A stretch of 64,000 bases of DNA, taken from positions 43,846-107,845 of the forward strand of contig JAISLI010000050.1 in NCBI GenBank assembly GCA_031291035.1, in the 5' to 3' direction. This DNA is from Desulfovibrio sp. Its GTDB lineage: Bacteria; Desulfobacterota; Desulfovibrionia; Desulfovibrionales; Desulfovibrionaceae. A program made the translations under genes and the position numbers. The notes under the pieces are model-generated. The model was not told where the DNA came from. It ran no database searches and saw only the letters and a program-made list of their open reading frames with translations. Positions 19,814 to 31,101 of the stretch are shown here, piece by piece. The first letter of the stretch is position 1; every line of letters starts with the position of its first letter.

Positions 19814-20380
19814 TCAATACCGCGCTTTCAGCGGCTCTCCCTCTTCCCACAGGCATTGCCATTCGGCGGCATAGTGTCCGGTCAATTCCGGCGCTTCGCG
19901 GATGAGCAGGACATTCTCGGCGTTTTTGTTCACCGCCGCCGGGTAATTGAAACTGCCTGTCCGCACATGCCGCCCGTTCCCTTCCTGCCCGCTACTCCGG
20001 GGAGAGGGCCAGCCGAAACAGGGTGATTTCCCGCATAATACGCTCCTTTGAGGAAATTAATCGCCTTTGTAAAATTGCAGGCGCTGTTTGCCCGGGTAAT
20101 CCCCCCGCACGCCGTATGCACACAAACGGAACAGACTCTTTCAGGCCATACCATGTCTTTTTGGCGTCCCTGCAAGAATCCCCAAGATACGCTTCCGCAA
20201 AACATCGCCGATTTTGGAGAAAGGCGCGTTATACGGCGGAGTTAATGTGTGTGGCAAAAATCGGGCCAAAATCGTCGGTTTCAGCCCGCGCCGCTTTCCC
20301 GGATACGCCTCAGGGGCATGGCGTGCGCTCGCGGCACAGGATAAAAAGATACTTGCCAGACCTGAAAAAATCTTTACCAT
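19814..20380 (-). pseudogene. Decayed phospholipase-D-superfamily endonuclease (Nuc-like)
   Basis: Reverse frame ending at 19814 reads GRHVRTGSFNYPAAVNKNAENVLLIREAPELTGHYAAEWQCLWEEGEPLKARY*, a Nuc/PLD C-terminus. A signal-peptide-like start (MVKIFSGLASIFLSCAASA) lies at 20380; the middle is out of frame and carries stops. Confidence 0.65.
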
Positions 20381-20460
20381 TCACAGGTTATGATGACCGA
20401 GCGGGAGTCTCCGCCATTTTTTCACGCTGACAACGGAATTCCGCCTGGGGAACGGAGCTG

Positions 20461-22059
20461 ATGGGTCCTCTCTCCACCCGGCACCGCATGGGCGCGGCGG
20501 CTCTGTTGCTGGCCGGCAGCGCCGTCCTTTCCCGCATCATGGGTCTTGCGCGGGACAAGGTCATCTCCTGGCAATTCGGCGCGGGCGCCGAAGCGGACAT
20601 GTATTTCGCGGCGTTTGTGGTGCCGGATTGCCTCAATTATCTGCTGGCCGGCGGTTTTATGTCCATCACCATCATCCCCCTGCTGGCGCGGCGCTTTCAG
20701 GAGGACGCGGCGGACGCCTGGCGTTTTTTTTCCTGTGTTTTTTGCTGGATGCTCGTGGCCGCGAGCCTGCTCACCCTGCTGTGCATGTTCTTCGCCGAAC
20801 CGCTGGCCCGCCTGGTTGCCCCCGGTTTTACGCCGGCCCGGTGCGCGCGGCTGGCTTTCTTCATGCGTCTTGTTCTGCCGGCCCAAGTGTTTTTTCTTTG
20901 CGGGGCCTGCTTCACGGCCCTGCTGTACATGCGGCGGCAGTTCGGCGTGCCCGCCCTGACCCCCCTTGTTTACAACGGCTGCATCATCGCGGCGGGTTTG
21001 ATTCTGCCCGCGGCAGCGGGGGCGGCCGGCATTTCCGTGCAGGGCATGACGGGCTATTGCATCGGCGTGACCGCCGGCGCGGCGCTGGGCGCTTTTTTTC
21101 TTCCTTGGCGCATAGCGGCGCGGGGGGGGCTGCATATTCAGCCCGTCTGGCGGCACGGACTCATGGGGCGTTTCCTGTTCATGGCCCTGCCGCTCATGTT
21201 GGGGCAGACCATCGTCATGCTGGATGAGCAGATCCTGCGCGTGTTCGGCAGCCTTGCCGGAGAAGGCGCGGTAAGCCTGCTCAACTACGCGCGCCGCATT
21301 GCCCAGGTTCCGGTGGGGCTAGTGGGGCAGGCGGCGGCGGCGGCGGCATATCCTTTTCTGGCAAGCCTGATCGCCCAGGGGGATGAAACCCGTTTCAGCG
21401 ATGCCTTGTGTTCGGCCCTGCTGACGGGACTGGGTCTGATCATCCCCTGCGCTCTCTGCATGGCGGCCTGCGCCTGGCCCCTGCTCGGCGCGATATTTCA
21501 GGGCGGACGATTCGGCGCGGCGGAAACGCTGGCCGCGGTGCCGCTGACGCGGATCATGCTTGCCGCCACGCCTTTCTGGCTTGTGTATATGGTGCTGGTT
21601 CGCGGATATTATGCCCGGGGGGATACGCTCACGCCCGCCCTCACCGGCACGGTGATGACCGCGCTGTGCCTGCCCGTCTATTATTTTTGGGCCGCGCCGG
21701 CTGGCGCGACAGGCATTGCCGCGCTTTCCGGCCTGAGCGTGAGCCTGTATGTAATCTGGCTTGCGGGTATATGGAGGCGTCGATATGGGCGGGGAGCGTT
21801 TGGAGGGCTTTTTCGGTCCGGCCTGCGCGCTCTGGCCTGTTCATCGCCGGGCGCGGCCCTGGCTTGGTATGTCTGCCGGCTCTGTATGGAGAAACTCTCC
21901 CTGCATCCCGTAATGGCCTCCTGTCTGGCTTTGGCGGCCGGGGGCATTTCCTTCGCCCTGGTTTTTGTGCCGCTCTCCCGTTTTCTGGCTCCGACGATAC
22001 TGGAACCCGTTTTCCGCCGTCTGCGCGCCACTGCCGAAACAAACGAACAGAGATCGTGA
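20461..22059 (+). CDS. murJ: Lipid II flippase MurJ (MviN)
   Basis: LSRIMGLARDKVISWQFGAGAEADMYFAAFVVPD, multiple TM segments, MVLVRGYYARGDT. Confidence 0.95.
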   Translation: MGPLSTRHRMGAAALLLAGSAVLSRIMGLARDKVISWQFGAGAEADMYFAAFVVPDCLNYLLAGGFMSITIIPLLARRFQEDAADAWRFFSCVFCWMLVAASLLTLLCMFFAEPLARLVAPGFTPARCARLAFFMRLVLPAQVFFLCGACFTALLYMRRQFGVPALTPLVYNGCIIAAGLILPAAAGAAGISVQGMTGYCIGVTAGAALGAFFLPWRIAARGGLHIQPVWRHGLMGRFLFMALPLMLGQTIVMLDEQILRVFGSLAGEGAVSLLNYARRIAQVPVGLVGQAAAAAAYPFLASLIAQGDETRFSDALCSALLTGLGLIIPCALCMAACAWPLLGAIFQGGRFGAAETLAAVPLTRIMLAATPFWLVYMVLVRGYYARGDTLTPALTGTVMTALCLPVYYFWAAPAGATGIAALSGLSVSLYVIWLAGIWRRRYGRGAFGGLFRSGLRALACSSPGAALAWYVCRLCMEKLSLHPVMASCLALAAGGISFALVFVPLSRFLAPTILEPVFRRLRATAETNEQRS

Positions 22060-22078
22060 TGCGCGGCATCTTCCCGCA

Positions 22079-22783
22079 CTACGGGTTTCCGGCGTCAAAA
22101 ACACGCACAATATCACCGGCCTCCATATCCGGCCACAGGGGCAGCAGGGAAAGCCGCCGGAAGTCCTCCGGGCTGTCCACGTCCAGCTTGATTTCCGGAC
22201 GGCGAAGCCACAGCTCTTTCGGGTCAAAGGTGGAGATGCGGAAGTTATCCGCATTGTCCCATATATAGTTGAGGCAGTGCTCGCGTTGCGAGGGCAGGGT
22301 GGCCTTGCCCTCCAGCTCTTCCAGCAGTTCGCGGGAGAGGACTTCCGCCCCGAGGCCGTCCGGCCAGAGGTTGCCGCGCGGTATGTGGTTGTAGGCGTAA
22401 TCACAGGCGGCATGCGCGTAGTGGGCGAGCAGGCGGTCAACGGCCTCTCCCCAGACGAGGGGATTGTCCGCGCACACGCGCACCACGGTTGCCGCGTCAG
22501 CAGCCCTGGCCGCCAGCGCCATGCGCGTCAGCACGTCGTCTTCCGGGCCTGTCGCGCAGGGCACGCCGTGACGCCGCAGGTGTTCACGCAGAACGGCGTC
22601 GCGGTCCGTGTCCGGCATGGCAACCATGATGCCGTCCAGTTTCGCGGCGCGCGCAAGCCGCCGCGTCACCCAGTCAATAAGGGGAAAATCCCGCAGGCAG
22701 AGCAGGGATTTCATGGGCAGGCGGCTGGAGCCGAGGCGCGCTTGCACCAGGGCCACGGTTCTGCCGGAGGATTTTTTCGTCAT
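22079..22783 (-). CDS. SpsF-like cytidylyltransferase family protein
   Basis: ALVQARLGSSRLPMKSLL...RVCADNPLVWGEAVDRLL, IKLDVDSPEDFRRL. Confidence 0.85.
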   Translation of the reverse strand: MTKKSSGRTVALVQARLGSSRLPMKSLLCLRDFPLIDWVTRRLARAAKLDGIMVAMPDTDRDAVLREHLRRHGVPCATGPEDDVLTRMALAARAADAATVVRVCADNPLVWGEAVDRLLAHYAHAACDYAYNHIPRGNLWPDGLGAEVLSRELLEELEGKATLPSQREHCLNYIWDNADNFRISTFDPKELWLRRPEIKLDVDSPEDFRRLSLLPLWPDMEAGDIVRVFDAGNP

Positions 22784-22826
22784 GTCCGTACCCGGGGTTG
22801 CCGGCGGCGACAGCGCGCGGCCGCTT

Positions 22827-24434
22827 TCAATTTTGCAGTTTCTCCAGCATCAGGGCCACCACCCGCGCCTTGTTGCCGGTAAAGTCCATCTTCGCCAGCC
22901 GCCCGAAAAAACGCGCGCGGCGCGGATACTTGAGCATGGCCAGAAAAACATTGCGTATTCTGGCGTCGCTTATCCTGTTCATGATTCCCAGAAAAGCAAA
23001 GCCGTTGCGCGGTCTGGCAAAGGTATGCCTTGCTTCCCGCCCGTGATGGGCCGCCACGACGGCGGGCACGCGCATGTGCGCCAGTTCGTAGACCGTGCGG
23101 CCGGCTGAGCAGACAGCCAGATCGGCGCCTTCCATCATGCGGCTCATGACGTTTGTGGCCCAGGTAAATTCCAGCAGGGGGTTGGCGAGTTTTTTCAGAT
23201 GCTCCTCCATGTCCTGCCTGTGGGCATAGCCCGGCCCCGCCACAAGGCGGATGGCGATGTCGCGGGCGCGGCACACAGGTTCAATAATATCCAGCACACG
23301 GCGCGAAAAATTCTGCGAATCCGTGCCGCCGAAAGTGACGAGCACGGTGTTCGCGCGGGGTCTCAGATCGTTGCGCGCCGCCCCCACAAATTCGTCGCGC
23401 AGGCAGAAATATTCCGGCCCGCAACGCAGCCGCCCAGTGTTTTCGCCGCTTTCGTACAGGGCGTTGATCACCACATCCGCCATTTCCGCGCCCGGTCCCT
23501 CGTCCTCAAAGTTGACGCAACGCGCCCCGGCGGCCACAAGGGGGGTCATATAGAGCACATCCGTGTTCAGGATGTCGTTGACAACCATGTCCGGTCTGAG
23601 GGAGAGCACGGTATCCGCCAGCGGCTCAGATCCCTGGCGCACTATTTTGTAGTCTTTCCGGGCTATGCTTTCCACCGCCAGTTCGCTCTGTCGCGTACAG
23701 ACAAAGGATATTTTGTGGCTGGAGATTTCATGGGCCAGCATGAGGGCGCGAAAAACGTGTCCCAGTCCTATGGCGGGATACCCCGCCACAACAAAGACGA
23801 TGTGCCGCCGCAGGAGCAGGCGTTCGCATATCCACCAGTCCTGGTAGTTCTGTATTTCAATGGCCCGTTCGTTGAGAAAATAGGGGATGATTTTGCGGCA
23901 GGAGGCGTTTTTTTCCGTAAACAGGGCAAGGCGGAGGATGATGAGAGCGCGGCTTTCCACCAGAAACTGGTCTTCCTTGTCGCCCAGCAGCCCCTCCAGC
24001 GTGTCGCCCCGCACGTTCCAGATGCGCTGGCGCACACTTTTGACCGTTATCAGGCTGTCGGCGTTTGCCGCGCGGTATTTTTTCCAGGCGTCTTCCATGT
24101 CGGGCCAGGTCAAAAGCGGGCAGGAGGCTCGCAGGATGCAGCAATGTCCGTAACGGGGGGCGAGTTCCGCAAGGGCATCGCGCAGTTCCACCACGATGTC
24201 CAGGCTCCTGAGGCGCAAATCGCTGTTGCGGCGGCATTCCACCCCCGCGCGCCCGCAGATGATTTCTATTTCCTGACTGTCCGTGACGACAAAAACGTCC
24301 TCACCGGGCGCGAAAGCGCGCGCGGTATGGATGGCCCGCTCAATCAGGGTGATGCCGGCCAGGCGTTTGACAAGCTGATCCGGTATGACCGCGTTTTTTT
24401 TGACCGCCGGTATGACGACGCAACGCTCTTTCAC
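22827..24434 (-). CDS. Two-domain protein: CMP-sugar synthetase-like domain fused to PseG/SpsG-like domain
   Basis: N-terminal half resembles cytidylyltransferases (ERAIHTARAF...VVTDSQEI...LRASCPLLTWPDMEDAW). C-terminal half HIVFVVAGYPAIGLGHVFRALMLAHEI...VLVTFGGTDSQNFSRRVLDII is PseG/SpsG-like. Confidence 0.8.
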   Translation of the reverse strand: MKERCVVIPAVKKNAVIPDQLVKRLAGITLIERAIHTARAFAPGEDVFVVTDSQEIEIICGRAGVECRRNSDLRLRSLDIVVELRDALAELAPRYGHCCILRASCPLLTWPDMEDAWKKYRAANADSLITVKSVRQRIWNVRGDTLEGLLGDKEDQFLVESRALIILRLALFTEKNASCRKIIPYFLNERAIEIQNYQDWWICERLLLRRHIVFVVAGYPAIGLGHVFRALMLAHEISSHKISFVCTRQSELAVESIARKDYKIVRQGSEPLADTVLSLRPDMVVNDILNTDVLYMTPLVAAGARCVNFEDEGPGAEMADVVINALYESGENTGRLRCGPEYFCLRDEFVGAARNDLRPRANTVLVTFGGTDSQNFSRRVLDIIEPVCRARDIAIRLVAGPGYAHRQDMEEHLKKLANPLLEFTWATNVMSRMMEGADLAVCSAGRTVYELAHMRVPAVVAAHHGREARHTFARPRNGFAFLGIMNRISDARIRNVFLAMLKYPRRARFFGRLAKMDFTGNKARVVALMLEKLQN

Positions 24435-24444
24435 GGCAGGGCCT

Positions 24445-25629
24445 TCAACGCAGGGAGGCCAGCGTTTCCCGTGTCGCCGCGAGCATGTATTCCAGATCGG
24501 CGTCGCTCAGCCAGTGCTGAAAGGGAAAGGACACCATGCTGTCGAAAAAGGCGTCGCCGTTGGGGCAGGCGGCCTCGCCAAAGCCGAGGCGCCGGTAAAA
24601 ATCGTAGCGGTCGAGGGGAATATACTGCACAACGCATTTTACGCCTTTCTCGCACATGCCCCGCATGAAGTCGTCCCGCATTTGCGGCCCCGCGGTCACG
24701 CGCGCGGCCAGCAAGTGGTAGTTGTGGCGGCGGTCGGCCACACGGTGAAATTCTAGTTCCGGGCAGTCGTCCAGCGCGTCTATGAAATAAAGCGCCCGGG
24801 TCCGTTTTTCGTCGTTGATTTTGTCGATGCGCTCCAGCATCTTCGCGCCCAACGCGCACTCCACCTCGCCCAGGCAGTAATTGCCCGGCATAAGCGGCTC
24901 ATCGTCCAGCATGGGCATATCCACGTTGCCCATGGCCGGTTTCCAGTAATCTGGTCTTGCAAAGGCGTAGGCGCAGTGCCCGTTGTGGCGCAGGGCGGGG
25001 ATAACGGCCGCGATGGCCGGATCCTTGACGTAAAGCATGCCCCCTTCGCCCAGAGTGGTGAGGTTTTTGTGCGAGTGGAAAGAAAAAATGCCCATGTCGC
25101 CGAAACTGCCCGCCTTTTGTCCGTCCACCTCGGCGCCGATGGCCTGCGCCGCGTCCTCTATGAGAATGAGACCGCGTTTTCGGCACAGGGCGGCTATTTC
25201 CGGCATATCGGCCGCATAGCCGTACAGGTGCACCACAACCACGGTCCTGGTGCGGGGGGTGATGGCTTTTTCCACAGTTTCGGCCGTCACCACGCGAGTG
25301 CGCAAATCCACATCGGCCCATGCCGGACGCGCGCCTTTTTTGAGATAGGGATAGGCTGAGGCCGTAAACGTGTGGGCCGGGATGACCATTTCGTCTCCCG
25401 GCCTGAAACGGCAGAGCTGGGCGGACATTTCCAGCGCCGCGCAGCCGTTCGAGACGGTAAAGCAGCTTCCTTCCGGCACATTCTGGTAGTTGGCGAATTT
25501 GCGTTCAAACTCGTCGCGGTAATGGCCTTGGGTGAGCGGATCGGCGTTGCGCATGGCCTCCACGGCCACGGCGATTTCCTCCTCCGTGTAACGTATGGAG
25601 CGGCCGCTGAAGTTGACTTTGATATTCAT
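24445..25629 (-). CDS. DegT/DnrJ/EryC1/StrS-family PLP aminotransferase (sugar aminotransferase)
   Basis: VSNGCAALEMSAQLC, GDEMVIPAHTFTASAYP, LIEDAAQAIGAEVDGQKAGSFGDMGIFSFHSHKNLTTLGEGGM (PLP-lysine context). Confidence 0.92.
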   Translation of the reverse strand: MNIKVNFSGRSIRYTEEEIAVAVEAMRNADPLTQGHYRDEFERKFANYQNVPEGSCFTVSNGCAALEMSAQLCRFRPGDEMVIPAHTFTASAYPYLKKGARPAWADVDLRTRVVTAETVEKAITPRTRTVVVVHLYGYAADMPEIAALCRKRGLILIEDAAQAIGAEVDGQKAGSFGDMGIFSFHSHKNLTTLGEGGMLYVKDPAIAAVIPALRHNGHCAYAFARPDYWKPAMGNVDMPMLDDEPLMPGNYCLGEVECALGAKMLERIDKINDEKRTRALYFIDALDDCPELEFHRVADRRHNYHLLAARVTAGPQMRDDFMRGMCEKGVKCVVQYIPLDRYDFYRRLGFGEAACPNGDAFFDSMVSFPFQHWLSDADLEYMLAATRETLASLR

Positions 25630-25658
25630 GGCGTTCCCCTGTAGCGCTCTCCCGATAA

Positions 25659-26459
25659 TCAAACCATCAACAATTCGCGTTTTGGCTCCGGGAGGGCGCT
25701 ACGGATTTCTTCGGCAAGATCTTTTTTATTCCCGACAGAAAATAAGTCTGTTTGACCGGCGCAAGACTTCAGGCGCTTTACCGCTGCCGAATAGTATTCT
25801 TTTTCTGCTTCTATTCCGATGAATTTCCTGTTGTTCATTATTGAGGCGACACCTGTTGAGCCCACACCCATAAACGGATCAAATATTGTATCTCCATCAT
25901 TAGATGCAATTTTTAACAGGTGTGTCAGCAACTTAACGGGTTTTTGTGTTGGATGGTTTGGTTTTTTTAATCTTTCCGGATTCATGCAAATTGAGGATTC
26001 AAAAAAATTGTGCATTTCATTTTGTTTTCCAAAATTCCATGTATGGCCCTTGTTCCACATACAAACAATAAGTTCGCAGCTGTTAAGAAATCCGGCTTTT
26101 CGGAATTTGGGAACAGGGTTTGTCTTGTGCCAGACAAAAAACTGAAATGTATCAAATAAATGGTCAAATGTTTCGTGCCATTTGCCGATCAGATTGTAAC
26201 TGCAAAATGCCATAATATTGCCGGTCGGTTTGATGACGCGAACAAATTCCTTTTGCAGATCCAGAGGGTTAAAATTTTTTTTATCCCATTCGGCCAGATC
26301 ATTATTTATTTCTTTTCTCCATGCAAATTTCATGTTGCCGGTGGAATATGCGCCTAAATTATAAGGAGGATCAGTCAAAATCAAATCAATGCTCGAAGTT
26401 GGGATTTCCTTAATTTTTTCAAATGTGTCTGCATTATGTAAAAAATTTTTTTCCATTGA
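25659..26459 (-). CDS. DNA methyltransferase, beta-type motif order (adenine-N6/cytosine-N4 family), apparently orphan
   Basis: IDLILTDPPYNLG motif IV near the N-terminus, HPTQKP, and FDPFMGVGSTGVASI motif I near the C-terminus; start MEKNF at 26459; visibly AT-rich compared with flanks. Confidence 0.92.
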   Translation of the reverse strand, partial: SMEKNFLHNADTFEKIKEIPTSSIDLILTDPPYNLGAYSTGNMKFAWRKEINNDLAEWDKKNFNPLDLQKEFVRVIKPTGNIMAFCSYNLIGKWHETFDHLFDTFQFFVWHKTNPVPKFRKAGFLNSCELIVCMWNKGHTWNFGKQNEMHNFFESSICMNPERLKKPNHPTQKPVKLLTHLLKIASNDGDTIFDPFMGVGSTGVASIMNNRKFIGIEAEKEYYSAAVKRLKSCAGQTDLFSVGNKKDLAEEIRSALPEPKRELLMV

Positions 26460-26479
26460 AGACGCCTTTGCGGAGTAGC

Positions 26480-27574
26480 TCACATCCTTCTGAAGCGCCC
26501 GATGAGGTTTTCCTTGGTGAGGATTTTTTTGTAGTCCGGCCCGAGACGGTTGGTCAGCGGTTTTTCATGCGCGATGCTCGCCTCGTACAGTGCCTCGTAC
26601 TGCGCCTCCGTGAGATTTTGACAGATGCCCCGGGGCAGGTCGATGCCCTGGCGGTTGATCATGGTCATGAAATCCCTGTATTCATCCGGATAGATGTCCT
26701 CCTGCACCGAGAGGGAGTAACAGTTGGCGATGCCGTGCGGCATGTGCAGCACCATGCTCAGCCCCGCGGAAACGGGATGCACCGTGCCCACGAAACCGGC
26801 CGCCATGCCGCCGATAAAGGAAGCTATCATCATGGTTTCGCGGTTTTTTTCGCTCATCATGTCTTTGGAGAGAAAGACAGTTTTGCACAAATCCATGGCC
26901 TTGGCGGCCAGGGCGTCAACCACGACATTACGATAAGAACCGGAAAGGCTTTCAAAGCAGTGCATCCAGGTGTCAATGCCCGTATAGAAATACTGGTTGC
27001 GGGGGACGCTCGCCGTGAGATCGGGATCCAGCAGCACTTGGTCAAACATGGTGTGATCGCTGTTCATGCCCAGTTTGATGTTTTTTTCCTCGTTGCACAC
27101 AATGCCGGTGCGCGAGGTTTCCGATCCGGTGCCGGCGAGGGTGGGAATCGCTATTTTGTAGGGCGCGGGATTTCCGACAAGCTCCCATCCCTGATAGTCT
27201 TCGGCCTTGCCGGGATTGGTAAGGAGATTGCCCACGCATTTGCAGGTATCCATAGTGGAGCCGCCGCCCAGAGCCAGCAGGGCGCAGGGAGCGCGCCCGT
27301 TCAGAAAATCCTTGACGTCGGCGGCGCAGGCGTCCACGCTTCGGGTTGTCGGCTCATTTGTGGTATCGACATAGACAACCATGTCGCGGCGTTCCAGGGG
27401 CAGGCGGGAGACCATGTCCGTGCGGCTGAACCAGTGGTCGATGAAGAAAACCGCCGGGCTTCGCGGCTGCGCGCCGCGTAGCGGGCGCAGAATGTCGCCG
27501 AGCCGGGCCAGAGCGCCTTTGCCCACCATGTAGTGCCCCACATTTTTCGCATTGCGGTACATATAGCCCCTCAA
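26480..27574 (-). CDS. kdnB: Iron-containing alcohol dehydrogenase, KdnB-like (3-deoxy-octulosonate 8-oxidase type)
   Basis: [84 protein letters not shown]. Family is clear; the KdnB subtype is from recalled similarity plus the adjacent aminotransferase and cytidylyltransferase. Confidence 0.7.
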   Translation of the reverse strand: MRGYMYRNAKNVGHYMVGKGALARLGDILRPLRGAQPRSPAVFFIDHWFSRTDMVSRLPLERRDMVVYVDTTNEPTTRSVDACAADVKDFLNGRAPCALLALGGGSTMDTCKCVGNLLTNPGKAEDYQGWELVGNPAPYKIAIPTLAGTGSETSRTGIVCNEEKNIKLGMNSDHTMFDQVLLDPDLTASVPRNQYFYTGIDTWMHCFESLSGSYRNVVVDALAAKAMDLCKTVFLSKDMMSEKNRETMMIASFIGGMAAGFVGTVHPVSAGLSMVLHMPHGIANCYSLSVQEDIYPDEYRDFMTMINRQGIDLPRGICQNLTEAQYEALYEASIAHEKPLTNRLGPDYKKILTKENLIGRFRRM

Positions 27575-28437
27575 TATTTGTATGAGACGTGCTCTTTCCA
27601 GGCAGTGACGGCGTTCCTGAGCAGCAGGGCGATGGTCATGGGGCCGACGCCGCCCGGCACCGGCGTTATGGCCGAGGCCCTGCGCTTCACACTTTCAAAA
27701 TCCGCGTCGCCCTTCAGCCCCTGCGGGGTGCGGCTGATGCCCACGTCAATCACCACCGCGCCTTCCTTCACCATCCCGGCCGTGATAAAGCCGGGCCGGC
27801 CCATGGCCAGAAAAAGAAAATCCGCCGTCCGGCATTCCGCCGTCAGGTCCGCCGTGTGGGAATGACATACCGTGACTGTGGCGTTGGCGTAAGGGCCCGG
27901 CCGGGAAAGCAGCATGGCCAGCGGTTTGCCCACAATATTTGACCGCCCGACGACCACGGCCTTTTTACCGGCGGGCGAGAGCCTGTAGCATTTCAAAAGC
28001 TCCATGACGCCGGCGGGCGTGCAGGGAAGAAAACCCGGCAGTCCGATGGAGAGCCTGCCCACATTTTCCGGGTGAAAGCCGTCCACATCCTTGGCGGGGT
28101 CAATGACCAGCAGGCAGGCTTGGGCGTCCAGATGCGGCGGCAGGGGAAGCTGGAGCAATATGCCGTCCACATCGGCGCGGACGTTGCATTCCCCGATCAG
28201 GGCGAGCAGATCCCCCTGACATGTTTCGGCGGGCAGGCGGTAAACGAAGGAGTTTACGCCCGCCGCCGAGCAGGCTTTTTCTTTGTTGCGGACATAGACC
28301 TGCGAGGCCGGGTCGTCCCCCACAAGGATAACCGCCAGCCCCGGCGGCCGGCGGCCGGCGGCCACGCCTTCGGCCACTTCGGCCGCCAGCGATTCTCGCA
28401 GGGCCAGGGCTGTTTTTTTGCCGTCAATAATGACCAT
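27571..28437 (-). CDS. folD: Bifunctional methylenetetrahydrofolate dehydrogenase/cyclohydrolase
   Basis: [58 protein letters not shown]. Confidence 0.97.
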   Translation of the reverse strand: MVIIDGKKTALALRESLAAEVAEGVAAGRRPPGLAVILVGDDPASQVYVRNKEKACSAAGVNSFVYRLPAETCQGDLLALIGECNVRADVDGILLQLPLPPHLDAQACLLVIDPAKDVDGFHPENVGRLSIGLPGFLPCTPAGVMELLKCYRLSPAGKKAVVVGRSNIVGKPLAMLLSRPGPYANATVTVCHSHTADLTAECRTADFLFLAMGRPGFITAGMVKEGAVVIDVGISRTPQGLKGDADFESVKRRASAITPVPGGVGPMTIALLLRNAVTAWKEHVSYKY

Positions 28438-28480
28438 TTCCGATGCCGGGGCGGAGCGCGCGACGCCACCCCGTCCCCAT

Positions 28481-30653
<2,173 letters not shown>

Positions 30654-30664
30654 GCGCGCTTTGC

Positions 30665-31090
30665 TCAGAGCAGATCTTCCGGCCCGACGGGAACAATGCC
30701 GTTTTTGTCCAGAATCGCCGTGGCGGCGGCGTTGTCCTCCACGCGGAATACCACATAGGCGCTGCCGCTTTTGCGTGTGACAAAAGCGTAGAGGTATTCC
30801 ACATTTATGCCGGCCCCGGCGATGACGCGCAGGATTTTGCTGAGGCTGCCGGGCGTATCGGCCAGACTTACGGCCAGCACCTGGGTGAGAGATACCGCAA
30901 AGCCGGCTTCGCGCAGGACGGCGAGCGCCCTGTCCGCCTCGCTGACAATAAGGCGCAGCACGCCGAATTCCGCCGTGTCGCCTATGGAGAGGGCGCGCAA
31001 GTCAATGCCGGCCCCGCCCAGTGTTTCGGTAATTTCCAGCAGATGGCCGGGCTTGTTTTCCACAAAGACGGAGAGCTGATCTATGGTCAC
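30665..31090 (-). CDS. ACT-domain protein (tandem ACT)
   Basis: QLSVFVENKPGHLLEITETLGGAGIDLRALSIGDT and VLAVSLADTPGSLSKILRVIAGAGINVEYLYAF. Confidence 0.9.
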   Translation of the reverse strand: MTIDQLSVFVENKPGHLLEITETLGGAGIDLRALSIGDTAEFGVLRLIVSEADRALAVLREAGFAVSLTQVLAVSLADTPGSLSKILRVIAGAGINVEYLYAFVTRKSGSAYVVFRVEDNAAATAILDKNGIVPVGPEDLL

Positions 31091-31101
31091 GGCGCACCCC
31101 C

